19,018 bases of DNA from Pseudomonadota bacterium (GCA_022567015.1 JADFHR010000019.1:1-19018), one strand, 5' to 3'. Positions 6,241 through 14,101 are shown, counted from the first letter of the stretch. A program made the numbers and translations. Notes: a model not told the origin generated them from the letters alone.

Positions 6241-7950
6241 ATGACCGACGGCCCTCAGGCACTTGTCATCGAGGCTCCGCTGGTAAAGCCCAAGGTCGGC
6301 CGCGAAGACTGGGTGATGCGGGCCGGCCTCGCCGTCATCGGCGTCTACCTGCTGGTGGCCGTGGTTTTTCCCTTGTACACCATCCTGTCCAAGAGCTTCC
6401 AGGACAGCCGCGGACTCTTTGTCGGGCTTGACAATTACGCCGAGTATTTCGCCACGCCGGCGCTGTTCTATTCGATCAATAACAGCCTGACCATTTCCGT
6501 GGTCAGCATGGTCATCACCGTCGGGCTCGCTTTCGGGTACGCCTACGGGCTGACGCGCAGTTGCATGCCGGGCAAGGGCGTGTTCAAGGCCATCGCCCTG
6601 ATCCCCATACTGGCGCCGTCGCTGCTGCCGGCGATTTCCCTGCGCTATCTGTTCGGCGCCCAGGGCATGATCAAGGGGCTTTTGATGGGCGAAACCATAT
6701 ACGGGCCCATCGGCATCGTCATCGGCGAGGTGTTCTGGACGTTCCCCCACGCCCTTCTCATCATTTTCACCGCCTTGTCCCTGTCCGACGCCCGGCTGTA
6801 CGAGGCCGCCGAGGCCCTGGGCGCGAGCAAGCTGAGGACCTTCTTCACCGTCACCCTGCCGGGGGCCAAGTACGGCCTGATAAGCGCCTGTTTCGTCGTC
6901 TTCACCCTGGTCATCACCGACTTCGGCGTGCCCAAGGTGATCGGCGGCGGGTACAACGTGCTGGCGGTGGACATCTACAAACAGGTGGTCGGCCAACAGA
7001 ATTTCCAGATGGGGGCGGTGGTCGGCCTGGTGCTGCTCGCCCCCGCCCTGCTCGCCTTCGTCGCCGACCGCATGATCCAGGGCAAGCAGGTGGCCCTGCT
7101 GTCGGCCCGCGCCGTGCCTTACGAACCCAGGCCGGACCGCCGTTTCGACCTGGCCATGCTCGCTTTCTGCGGCACCGTCGCCTTCATCATCATCGGTATC
7201 CTGGGCGTCGCCCAATTCGCCGCCCTGGTCAAGTTCTGGCCCTATAACCTCAGCCTGGCGCTCGACAGCTACCAGTTCGACCTCATGGACGGCGGCAGCT
7301 GGGGGGCCTTCTGGAACAGCCTGAAATTGGCCGCGTGGACCGCGGTGATCGGCACCGCCGTCATCTTCACCGGAGCCTACCTGGTGGAAAAAAGCAAGGG
7401 CTTCGAGCGCGGGCGCGGCCTGATCCAGCTGATGTGCATGATCCCCCTGGCGGTGCCCGGAATCGTGCTTGGCCTGGCCTATATCTTCTTCTTCAACGCG
7501 GTCGGCAACCCCCTGGGGTTCATCTACCACACCTTGATCATCCTGGTGCTGTGCACCGTCACCCACTTCTACACCGTCAGCCACCTGACCGCGGTGACGG
7601 CGCTCAAGCAAATGGATGCGGAATTCGAGGCCGTGTCCTCGTCCCTGAAGGTGCCGTTTTACAGGACCTTCATCCGCGTCACCGTGCCGGTGTGCATGCC
7701 CGCCATCCTGGACATCAGCATTTACCTCTTCGTCAACGCCATGACCACGGTGTCGGCCGTCATCTTCCTCTATTCCGCCGACACCCAACTGGCCTCGGTG
7801 GCGGTGCTCAACATGGACGACGCCGGCGACACCGCCCCCGCCGCCGCCATGGGCATGATGATCGTTTACACGTCGGCGACGGTGCGCCTGCTCCATTTCC
7901 TGCTCACCCGCGGCATCGCGCGCCGCACCCAGGCCTGGCGCAAACGCTGA
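6241..7950 (+). CDS. AEP ABC transporter, fused double permease
   Basis: A 569-residue inner-membrane protein made of two fused permease domains (PhnU2 / TIGR03262-like). Each half carries a cytoplasmic EAA-type coupling loop: EAAEALGASKLRTFFTVTLP at residues 188-207, and the more divergent EFEAVSSSLKVPFYRTFIRV at 461-480. About twelve hydrophobic segments are visible, six per half, with a junction near residues 285-305. The fusion explains why only one permease gene is present. The ATG at 6241 follows the ATPase stop by 13 bases, with only a weak GGCCGG-type ribosome site, suggesting coupling to the upstream gene. No terminator is visible after its stop at 7950, as would be expected if the operon once continued into phnW. 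Confidence 0.9.
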   Translation: MTDGPQALVIEAPLVKPKVGREDWVMRAGLAVIGVYLLVAVVFPLYTILSKSFQDSRGLFVGLDNYAEYFATPALFYSINNSLTISVVSMVITVGLAFGYAYGLTRSCMPGKGVFKAIALIPILAPSLLPAISLRYLFGAQGMIKGLLMGETIYGPIGIVIGEVFWTFPHALLIIFTALSLSDARLYEAAEALGASKLRTFFTVTLPGAKYGLISACFVVFTLVITDFGVPKVIGGGYNVLAVDIYKQVVGQQNFQMGAVVGLVLLAPALLAFVADRMIQGKQVALLSARAVPYEPRPDRRFDLAMLAFCGTVAFIIIGILGVAQFAALVKFWPYNLSLALDSYQFDLMDGGSWGAFWNSLKLAAWTAVIGTAVIFTGAYLVEKSKGFERGRGLIQLMCMIPLAVPGIVLGLAYIFFFNAVGNPLGFIYHTLIILVLCTVTHFYTVSHLTAVTALKQMDAEFEAVSSSLKVPFYRTFIRVTVPVCMPAILDISIYLFVNAMTTVSAVIFLYSADTQLASVAVLNMDDAGDTAPAAAMGMMIVYTSATVRLLHFLLTRGIARRTQAWRKR

Positions 7951-8000
7951 TCGGGCGGCGGGTGTGGCCAAGAAATGTCAAAGCGGGATACAGTGCAACG

Positions 8001-8792
8001 ATGATGAACGTGGTTCGATTATGTCAACTTGCCGTCTGGGTTCCCGTGGCGATCTTGCTTGCTACCTCTCGGGCGACCGGAGCCGAAACCCTGCATCCGC
8101 TGGAAGAATGCCCCAAATCGGAGCCCGCATGCGTCCTCATGGACTTAAACCTCATTTGGCCAGGGGAACAATCGGGGGACTTGGCACGCCACCCGATCGT
8201 GATTGCCGAGAAATATTTTGAAAGCCGTTTTACTCCCCATTTTCTATTGGCTGTCACTGGCCGGCTGAATGGAAGTGAACCCAGGCAATTCCAGTTGTTC
8301 TTGCGCCAGAACACGGGCGATTTGCAATGTAGTGATTTTGTTGCTGCGGCCGTGGGACATTCGGCCGACCAAGGTGGAATTATCTTAACAGACAAGGGGA
8401 TATTGGAACTCGTCGACATGCCGTTGCAACTGGGATGCAGCCATTGTGTCGCGTTGGTCGACAAGGAGGACCTGAAAGTCTCCTACAAGATATCGCGTTC
8501 CTGGGATCAAGGCATGTGGAACGGTAGATTCGTGTTTCAAGAAAATGGTGACGTTTATTGGAAAACGGAAGCCGCTTGTATAGACGCAACGTCGCCAGGA
8601 CGATTTAAGGCAGTGGATTCAGAAAGATGCGTGGGTCCGGATTTGGCACAAGCCGACGCCCAGGCGGTGAAGCGTGTCCGGGATGCCGGCGTATTCGACG
8701 GCGAGTACGTTAATGAGCGCCTCGAGTATGATCTTTATGAACTCAAGGATGCCCCTTTCTTCGTATATGTCTGGGGTGTTGCCTGCACATGA
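8001..8792 (+). CDS. Secreted cysteine-rich protein of unknown function
   Basis: A 263-residue protein I do not recognise. It begins with a signal peptide (MMNVVRLCQLAVWVPVAILL, then ATSRATGAE, likely cut after TGA) and the mature chain holds eight cysteines (for example ECPKSEPACV, QCSD, LGCSHC, AACID, ERCVG and VACT near the end), suggesting a disulphide-bonded periplasmic or exported domain. There is no further membrane helix. Two adjacent ATGs (8001 and 8004) are possible starts and the ribosome site is poor. Hand counts of lines within the gene give about 42-48% GC, against 60% or more in the transporter genes, and codon choice is correspondingly mixed. It lies 50 bases after the permease and converges with the phage-like gene, with 115 bases between. 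It is probably acquired DNA. Confidence 0.7.
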   Translation: MMNVVRLCQLAVWVPVAILLATSRATGAETLHPLEECPKSEPACVLMDLNLIWPGEQSGDLARHPIVIAEKYFESRFTPHFLLAVTGRLNGSEPRQFQLFLRQNTGDLQCSDFVAAAVGHSADQGGIILTDKGILELVDMPLQLGCSHCVALVDKEDLKVSYKISRSWDQGMWNGRFVFQENGDVYWKTEAACIDATSPGRFKAVDSERCVGPDLAQADAQAVKRVRDAGVFDGEYVNERLEYDLYELKDAPFFVYVWGVACT

Positions 8793-8907
8793 TCAGAGGG
8801 CCTGTCGGTTTGGGTCTGGTCCGTGAGCGCGGTTGGACGAAGGATTTTTCACGAAGCAGTGACCCTTGCCTCATAATCGCTGCGGCAGGCACTTGACGGC
8901 GCATATT

Positions 8908-11037
8908 TCATTTGACCCCCCATTTCTTTAACCAAGGCGCAGGGTCGATTGCCGTTCTTAGCCCTTTACCCCCTTTGATCTCCAGGTGAAGGTGATTGAT
9001 CATGCCTTTATCGTGCCTGGCACGGTCTTGCATGGTGCCGATGGGTTGGCCGGCGCTGACTATATCGCCCGGTTTGACAAGCGGATTTCCGTTACGGTCT
9101 TGGGGATTGACATAGAACATCTTGACCCTGAAGCCGGTCTTCGTCCTGATCCAGATTGTATTGAACTGCCCGTGAAGCCGATGGCCTTTGCGGTAAGGAT
9201 CACCAATCTTCTCCACTACGCCGTCGACAGGGCTTCGGACCGGGGAGCCGGCCGGAGCTTCCAGGTCCACGCCCAGATGTTTGCGTGTTCCCCCGCCGCG
9301 GCTGGCCCCGAAAGCACCTGACCCTATTAGGTCATGTCGCATTTTCGGGTTGGGCACGGGGCTGACCGCCAATGGTAGTCCGCCGGGCCTAGCCTTTGGT
9401 CCGGGTGCACTGAGTTGCGCCAGTTGCGTGCCGGTTGGCTCGTCCTTTCCACCAGCGTCATTGTCGTTCTCTTCGCCGCCCTCGCCATCTTCACTTCCGA
9501 TGGGGTCTGCGGACGGAAGGACCCGCTGCGCCAGTTTTTTCTCCGCCAGTTCGACGGCGCGGGCCGGCGTCAGGCCCAGGTCCACGAATTCGGCGATGGC
9601 CTGGGCGCGGCGGCGTTCGACCGCGGGGATGACGGAGAAGAGGGCCGGATCAACATCCTTCAGCCGGACAAGGTGCGTGGCCGCGGCGGCCTGTTCGGCG
9701 GGGTCGGCCGACAGCAACCCGCCGCGCAAGCGTTTCGCAACCGCCCCGGGGAGGACGCCGGTGGCCCGCGCGTAATCGTCCTCGAAGCGGGCGCGCTCGT
9801 CCGGGTCCATGGTTTCCAGGGTATCGGATAGGCTGGCGTAGTGGTCGTCGACCGCCTGGGGCCATTCCGGGGCGCCGGGGCGCAGGTCCCCGTCCTTGAC
9901 GCCGCCGCCGTCCGGTTTTCCGTCCCCTTCGCCGGTGGCCGGGGCGCGCCCGGCGAGCACCGCCGAGACCTTCTCGATGCGCCGGTTCCGCGCGGCGTCG
10001 TCTGCGCGCCCGGCGTCAAGCCTTTCGTGCAGTCGGGCGCGGGTTGGATCGTCGAGGATATCGGCGGCTTCGGCGATGGCCTGTTCGCCCGCCTCGCCCC
10101 GTCCGATAGCGCCTTCCAGGGCGACCAGCCGGCGCGCCCCGTCGGCCGCGGCCGTTGCCCGATTCTCGATTTGGCCGAGTTCGGCCTGGGCGCGCCGGTC
10201 GCGCACCGCCGCCTTGGCGCGGACGCGCAGCCTCTTCCTCTCCGCCGCCGGCAGTTCGTCGTCGAAGAGACCCGCCTTGAGCTCTTGCCGGGCCAACGCC
10301 GGGTCAAGCTCGATGAGGCCCGCGGCGGCGTTCGCGGCAATCATTCCCCGCGCCGCCGCCACCTTCGCCGCCAGGATGTCGGGCGGGAGTTTGTCCTTGA
10401 ACCTGGCAAGTCTGGCTTCCGTCTCTTCCATGATCGCCGGCCAGTCGCCGGGGCTGTTGAAGGCGGCCAGCGCCAGATTGCGAACCGCGGCGTCCACCTC
10501 GATCCCCAATTGGGACAACCTGGCCCCGTGCTCGAACTTCGCGCCCCTGGCCACCATGCGCGTCGCCAGCAACCGCAGTTGGTTCCGGATGGCATCCTCG
10601 GCGCGCTGGCTGTGGCGCAGGCCGCGCAGGTCGCGCAGGATGGCGTCGGTCTCCGCGGCAAGGGCAGGGCCCAGGTTCGCCGTGAAACCGTCGGCCTTGT
10701 CGGCCTGGGCCTCCATCGACCGGGCGACCTTGTTGAACCGCATCCGCGCGTCCGCGAGGCCGGCGATGCCGGCGGTGTCGTCCTCGGCTTGGCGGCGCTT
10801 CTCATCGAAGGCGAGGGTGATCCCCGCCGCTTTCATCCCCAGATCCTCAACGGCCCTGGCGATGCCGGCACCGAAGTCCTCCGGCGTCGCGTGCAGGCCG
10901 GGGTCGCGCAACGTTTCTGCCGTGACTTGGCGAATATCCTCCGGACGCGGCACCCGGCCCCGGCGTTTGTTCCGCGGCGCCCGGTCGGTGCGACGGGGAA
11001 TCGGCAGGCCCGAAGGTGGATCGATGATGACGACCAT
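8908..11037 (-). CDS. Phage virion-like protein with C-terminal M23 peptidase
   Basis: A 709-residue protein. Residues 45-560 are a long alpha-helical, alanine/arginine-rich region. Its opening (TPEDFGAGIARAVEDLG) and repeated LIELDPALARQELKAGLFDD-type helices resemble internal virion or structural proteins of phages of alphaproteobacteria. An acidic, glycine-rich linker (about 505-555) leads to a zinc metallopeptidase M23 domain (566-709) with the metal and catalytic motifs intact: HLGVD (587-591) and HLHLE (682-686). M23 enzymes cut peptide bonds in peptidoglycan. There is no signal peptide. The ATG at 11037 has an ideal AAGGAGG ribosome site at 11043-11049 and a strong promoter. The gene stands alone, without capsid, tail or integrase genes, and is opposite to the AEP genes. 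The phage origin is inferred from sequence character; a contact-dependent peptidoglycan hydrolase is an alternative. Confidence 0.85.
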   Translation of the reverse strand: MVVIIDPPSGLPIPRRTDRAPRNKRRGRVPRPEDIRQVTAETLRDPGLHATPEDFGAGIARAVEDLGMKAAGITLAFDEKRRQAEDDTAGIAGLADARMRFNKVARSMEAQADKADGFTANLGPALAAETDAILRDLRGLRHSQRAEDAIRNQLRLLATRMVARGAKFEHGARLSQLGIEVDAAVRNLALAAFNSPGDWPAIMEETEARLARFKDKLPPDILAAKVAAARGMIAANAAAGLIELDPALARQELKAGLFDDELPAAERKRLRVRAKAAVRDRRAQAELGQIENRATAAADGARRLVALEGAIGRGEAGEQAIAEAADILDDPTRARLHERLDAGRADDAARNRRIEKVSAVLAGRAPATGEGDGKPDGGGVKDGDLRPGAPEWPQAVDDHYASLSDTLETMDPDERARFEDDYARATGVLPGAVAKRLRGGLLSADPAEQAAAATHLVRLKDVDPALFSVIPAVERRRAQAIAEFVDLGLTPARAVELAEKKLAQRVLPSADPIGSEDGEGGEENDNDAGGKDEPTGTQLAQLSAPGPKARPGGLPLAVSPVPNPKMRHDLIGSGAFGASRGGGTRKHLGVDLEAPAGSPVRSPVDGVVEKIGDPYRKGHRLHGQFNTIWIRTKTGFRVKMFYVNPQDRNGNPLVKPGDIVSAGQPIGTMQDRARHDKGMINHLHLEIKGGKGLRTAIDPAPWLKKWGVK

Positions 11038-11065
11038 TGACGCCTCCTTCGAAAACCATCGGCGT

Positions 11066-11094
11066 ATGATAAGTATTTCTTAACATCGTGTCAA
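11066..11094 (-). promoter_or_regulatory. Near-consensus sigma-70 promoter
   Basis: On the minus strand TTGACA (11094-11089), a 17-bp spacer and TATCAT (11071-11066) give a consensus -35 and a one-mismatch -10. The ATG of the M23 gene follows about 29 bases after the -10. It is the best housekeeping promoter in the window. Confidence 0.8.
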
Positions 11095-11095
11095 G
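11079..11095. promoter_or_regulatory. Palindrome overlapping the -35 (candidate operator)
   Basis: On the minus strand CTTGACA-CGA-TGTTAAG is an inverted repeat with six of seven base pairs matching and a 3-bp spacer. It covers the -35 hexamer. A second symmetry, TAAG-tattt-CTTA (11070-11082), overlaps it. A protein bound here would block transcription of the phage-like gene. The regulator is not identified in the window. Confidence 0.45.
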
Positions 11096-11164
11096 TTTTT
11101 CTTATACGCGGGTGCACCTCAATACGAACCGACCACGGCCGGTAGGGTTGCACCTGTGAAGGGA

Positions 11165-11194
11165 ACCGGGGCCCCGGGTGCCGGCGGTTTTTTT
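11165..11194 (+). terminator. Possible leader attenuator of phnW
   Basis: A GC hairpin (ACCGGGGC pairing imperfectly with GCCGGCGGT) is followed by seven T residues (11188-11194), pointing along the plus strand toward phnW. It could be an attenuator in the phnW leader or a remnant of a terminator. The stem is imperfect. Confidence 0.35.
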
Positions 11195-11289
11195 GCCGTG
11201 GGATGTTGATTTTTGTGGCGAAGTGACTGGTTGTGCCCGATAGTACCGCGGCGTCGTCCCTGTCCCCCTATACCACAAGGCGGTCGTCC

Positions 11290-12420
11290 ATGCCTGCTGC
11301 CCAGACCGATCCCTATCTGCTCACCCCGGGGCCGCTGACCACCTCGGCCCGGACCAAGGAAGCCATGCTGCACGACTGGGGCTCGCGCGATGCGGAGTTC
11401 ATCGCCACCAATGCCCGGGTGCGCCGGCGCCTGGTGGCCATCGCCGGGGCCGAGGGCACCCACGTCTGCGTGCCCGTGCAGGGCAGCGGCACCTTCGCCG
11501 TCGAGGCGGCGCTGGGGACCCTCATCCCGCGCGGCGGCAAGGCCCTGGTCCTCATCAACGGCGCCTACGGGAAGCGCATGGCCAAAATCCTGGAGTACCT
11601 GGGGCGCGACCACGTGTCCCTGGAAACCGCGGAGGACACCCCGGTGTCGGCCACCGACGTCGACGCGGCGCTGGCCGGGGACGCCGACATCACCCACGTG
11701 CTGGCGGTCCATTGCGAGACCACGTCGGGCATCCTCAACCCCATCGAGGCCATCGCCGAGGCCGCCGCCGGGCACGGCCGCAGCCTGTTGATCGACGCCA
11801 TGAGCGCATTCGGCGCCATCCCGCTCGACGCCCGCAAGGTTCCCTTCGACGCGCTGATGGCGTCGGCCAACAAGTGCCTCGAGGGGGTGCCGGGCGTGGG
11901 CTTCGCCATCGTCCGCCGCCAGGCCCTGGAGGCCGGCGCCGGCAACGCCCATTCCCTGTCGCTCGACCTCCATGACCAGTGGACCGTCATGGAGAAGACC
12001 GGGCAGTGGCGCTTCACGCCGCCCACCCACGTGATCGTCGCCTTGGACGCGGCGCTCGACCAGTTCGACGCCGAGGGCGGCGTCGGCGGACGCAACGCCC
12101 GCTACGCCGACAACTGCCGGATCCTGGTCGCCGGCATGCGCGGGATGGGGTTCGAGACCCTGCTGGCGGACGCCGTGCAGGCGCCCATCATCGTCACCTT
12201 CCGCATGCCCGCCGACCCCGGGTTCGATTTCCAGACCTTTTACGATTCCCTCGGCCGGCACGGATACGTGATCTATCCGGGAAAGCTCACGGTGGCCGAG
12301 TCGTTCCGCATCGGATGCATCGGCCATCTGGGGGCGGCCGAGATGCGCGGCGCGCTCGAAGCCGTCGGCGCAGCGATCACGGAAATGGGGGTGAAGGACT
12401 GCGCCCCCGCCCAAACCTGA
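11290..12420 (+). CDS. 2-aminoethylphosphonate:pyruvate transaminase
   Basis: A 376-residue cytoplasmic aminotransferase of class V that moves the amino group of AEP to pyruvate, giving phosphonoacetaldehyde and L-alanine. The N-terminal LLTPGPLTTS is the family signature. The PLP-binding lysine is K195 in ASANKCLEGVPG, and the cofactor-binding aspartate is D169 in LIDAMSAFG. The arginine in ESFRIGCIGHLG near the C-terminus matches the substrate-binding end of the family. The length is close to that of characterised PhnW proteins (about 367). The ATG at 11290 has AAGGCGG six bases upstream; an in-frame GTG at 11233 would add 19 residues without a good ribosome site. It lies 25 bases before phnX and belongs to the same transcript. 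Confidence 0.95.
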   Translation: MPAAQTDPYLLTPGPLTTSARTKEAMLHDWGSRDAEFIATNARVRRRLVAIAGAEGTHVCVPVQGSGTFAVEAALGTLIPRGGKALVLINGAYGKRMAKILEYLGRDHVSLETAEDTPVSATDVDAALAGDADITHVLAVHCETTSGILNPIEAIAEAAAGHGRSLLIDAMSAFGAIPLDARKVPFDALMASANKCLEGVPGVGFAIVRRQALEAGAGNAHSLSLDLHDQWTVMEKTGQWRFTPPTHVIVALDAALDQFDAEGGVGGRNARYADNCRILVAGMRGMGFETLLADAVQAPIIVTFRMPADPGFDFQTFYDSLGRHGYVIYPGKLTVAESFRIGCIGHLGAAEMRGALEAVGAAITEMGVKDCAPAQT

Positions 12421-12445
12421 ACAACCCTGACAGAGGAAATACGCC

Positions 12446-13276
12446 ATGACGTTCAGCTACCGTCGCAGCTACCGCGGACCCATCCGATCGGTGATCCTGG
12501 ATTGGGCCGGCACCACCATGGACTTCGGCTGCATGGCCCCGGCCGTGGTCTTCATCGAGGTCTACAGGCGCCAGCAGGTGCCCATCTCCATGGACGAGGC
12601 GCGGGCGCCCATGGGGGCGCACAAGCGCGTGCACATCAAGAGGATCAGTGAGCAGGAAGCGGTGCGCGAACGCTGGCAGGAGGCGCACGGGCGCCTGCCC
12701 ACCGACGACGACGTGGAGGCCATGTTCACCGAGTTCGTGCCCCTGCAACTGGCATGCCTTTCCGAGTATTCGGATATGATTCCCGGCGCCCTGGACGCGG
12801 TCGGAGAGTGCAAGAAACGCGGCTACAAGATCGGCTCCACCACCGGCTATCTGCCGGAGATGATGGAGATCAACCTCCGTGACGCCGCGCGCCAGGGCTA
12901 CGTTCCCGATTCCACCGTCTCCGCCGGGCAGGTCCCGGTCGGGCGCCCCTATCCTTTCATGTGCCTGCAGAACATGATCAACATGCAGGTCTCGCCGGTG
13001 GAGGCCTGCGTCAAGGTGGACGACACCGTTCCCGGCGTCGAGGAGGGGTTGAACGCCGGCATGTGGACCGTCGGCCTGGCCATTTCCGGCAACGAGGTGG
13101 GCCTTCCGCTGGATGAATGGGAAGCCCTGCCCGATGACCAGAAACAGGCCAAGCGCGAGTACGCCTACCGGCGCATGGAAACCTGCGGCTCCCATTACGT
13201 GGTCGACACCATCGCCGACCTGATGCCGTGCCTGGACGACATCGAGGCGCGCCTGGCGCGCGGCGAGAGGCCCTGA
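12446..13276 (+). CDS. Phosphonoacetaldehyde hydrolase
   Basis: A 276-residue enzyme of the HAD superfamily that hydrolyses the C-P bond of phosphonoacetaldehyde to acetaldehyde and phosphate. The nucleophilic aspartate is D19 in LDWAGTTMDFG, where the second Asp of ordinary HAD phosphatases is replaced by Ala as in PhnX. The Schiff-base lysine is K60 in MGAHKRVHIK, within the small cap domain. GRPYP (167-171) and KVDDTVPG (190-197) supply the remaining HAD and magnesium motifs. All key residues are present. GAGGAAA lies eight bases before the ATG. It follows phnW by 25 bases and precedes the thioesterase by 27, so the three form one operon and complete the AEP to acetaldehyde route. Confidence 0.96.
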   Translation: MTFSYRRSYRGPIRSVILDWAGTTMDFGCMAPAVVFIEVYRRQQVPISMDEARAPMGAHKRVHIKRISEQEAVRERWQEAHGRLPTDDDVEAMFTEFVPLQLACLSEYSDMIPGALDAVGECKKRGYKIGSTTGYLPEMMEINLRDAARQGYVPDSTVSAGQVPVGRPYPFMCLQNMINMQVSPVEACVKVDDTVPGVEEGLNAGMWTVGLAISGNEVGLPLDEWEALPDDQKQAKREYAYRRMETCGSHYVVDTIADLMPCLDDIEARLARGERP

Positions 13277-13303
13277 CGCCTTGGCGCAAGGGAAGGAACC
13301 GCC

Positions 13304-13732
13304 ATGAAGGACACCCTTGTCCCCGGCATTACGCACACGCACCGCTTCACCATCACCGAGGAAAAAACGGTGCCCTATCTCTATCCCGAATCGCCGGACT
13401 TCGTGGCCATGCCCAAGGTCCTGGCCACCGGGTTCATGGTCGGGCTCATGGAATGGGCGTGCCTGGAAGCCTTGAAGCCCCATCTGGACGACGGCGAGGG
13501 AAGCCTGGGCGTCCGCATCGACGTCAGCCACACCGCGCCGACGCCGCCGGGGATGGAGGTTACCGTGGACGTCGAATGCCTGGAGGTGGACGGCCGGCGG
13601 TTGACCTTCCGCGTCACCGCCCGGGACGAAGTCGAGGTGATCGGCAAGGCCCGCCACGAGCGCTTCGTCGTCCGCTGGGACCGGTTCAACGAAAAGCTGG
13701 CGCAAAAGATCGCCGCGGCGAAGGCGGGCTGA
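13304..13732 (+). CDS. FlK-like hotdog thioesterase
   Basis: A 142-residue hotdog-fold acyl-CoA thioesterase resembling fluoroacetyl-CoA thioesterase (FlK). The three residues known as catalytic in FlK (Thr42, Glu50, His76) fall at exactly the same numbers here: T42 in LATGF, E50 in LMEW and H76 in VSHTAPTPPG. Phe33, in the FlK lid, is present, but position 36, Phe in FlK, is Met, so the fluorine-selecting gate is probably altered. AAGGAA lies before the ATG, 27 bases after the phnX stop, making it the last gene of the operon. Its substrate is unknown: it may clear a CoA ester formed from AEP-derived acetaldehyde or phosphonoacetate, or protect CoA from an unreactive analogue. The family residues are seen; the role is inference. 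Confidence 0.85.
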   Translation: MKDTLVPGITHTHRFTITEEKTVPYLYPESPDFVAMPKVLATGFMVGLMEWACLEALKPHLDDGEGSLGVRIDVSHTAPTPPGMEVTVDVECLEVDGRRLTFRVTARDEVEVIGKARHERFVVRWDRFNEKLAQKIAAAKAG

Positions 13733-13743
13733 AGCGCCTTGCC

Positions 13744-13758
13744 GCGGCGGCCCGCCGC
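13744..13758. other. GC palindrome between convergent genes
   Basis: GCGGCGG (13744-13750), one base, then CCGCCGC (13752-13758) forms a strong hairpin between the thioesterase stop and the lipoprotein stop. There is no T-tract, so intrinsic termination is not shown; it may block read-through in either direction. Confidence 0.3.
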
Positions 13759-13791
13759 CGGCGTCTCAAGTCCAACCGACCCCGTCGTTTC

Positions 13792-14052
13792 TCATTTCAC
13801 GCAGTCGTACCGCAGCGCGTTGGCGGTGCGCCGCGTCAGCCGCGCCATGCGTCCGAACCGGCGGCAGTGCGCGTCCGCCAGGTCCAGCGCCTGGCGCCTT
13901 TGGTATTTCGCCAAGACGTCGATGGTGACGACGGAATCGGTCGGGTTGTCGAAGGTGATGCCGTCGGCGCTTTTGGCCAACACCGTGGGCGCGCAGCCGG
14001 CCAGAATCCATGCGGCGGCACCCAGGATCGCAAATTGAAGAAATCGTCTCAT
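13792..14052 (-). CDS. Small lipoprotein
   Basis: An 86-residue protein with a lipoprotein signal: MRRFLQFAILGAAAWILAGC, with lipobox LAGC and the lipidated cysteine at C20, followed by APTVLAKSADGITFD. The mature part has two more cysteines (in DAHCRRFG and RYDCVK at the end) that could form a disulphide. It therefore sits on the outer or inner membrane facing the periplasm. It resembles the short conserved lipoproteins common in alphaproteobacteria, whose function is not known. The ATG at 14052 is chosen because it begins a proper signal peptide; an upstream in-frame start at 14091 would add 13 hydrophilic residues. It is convergent with the thioesterase, with a GC palindrome (13744-13758) in between, and follows the gene at 14102 on the same strand. 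Confidence 0.75.
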   Translation of the reverse strand: MRRFLQFAILGAAAWILAGCAPTVLAKSADGITFDNPTDSVVTIDVLAKYQRRQALDLADAHCRRFGRMARLTRRTANALRYDCVK

Positions 14053-14101
14053 CCCGTCATCCGCTGGGTGGACATGAGGAGACAAGGGCAAACCCCCCGG
14101 G

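Noticed and set aside
5998..7971. A 657-codon open frame on the minus strand
   Set aside because: It lies entirely opposite the permease gene and the end of the ATPase gene. Its translation is low-complexity (His, Gly, Asp, Gln), typical of the complement of a membrane-protein gene.
8793..8907. A terminator between the convergent orphan and M23 genes
   Set aside because: Only a 5-bp TGCCT/AGGCA pairing with a long loop is present, without a T-tract on either strand.
9841..11040. Plus-strand open frames of about 400 codons opposite the M23 gene
   Set aside because: The minus-strand frame has a promoter, an ideal ribosome site and an intact M23 domain. The plus-strand translations are alanine- and arginine- or glycine-rich without motifs.
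7951..11240. Attachment-site direct repeats flanking the insert
   Set aside because: The only shared string found by eye was GCGGGTG, too short to be meaningful in this composition.
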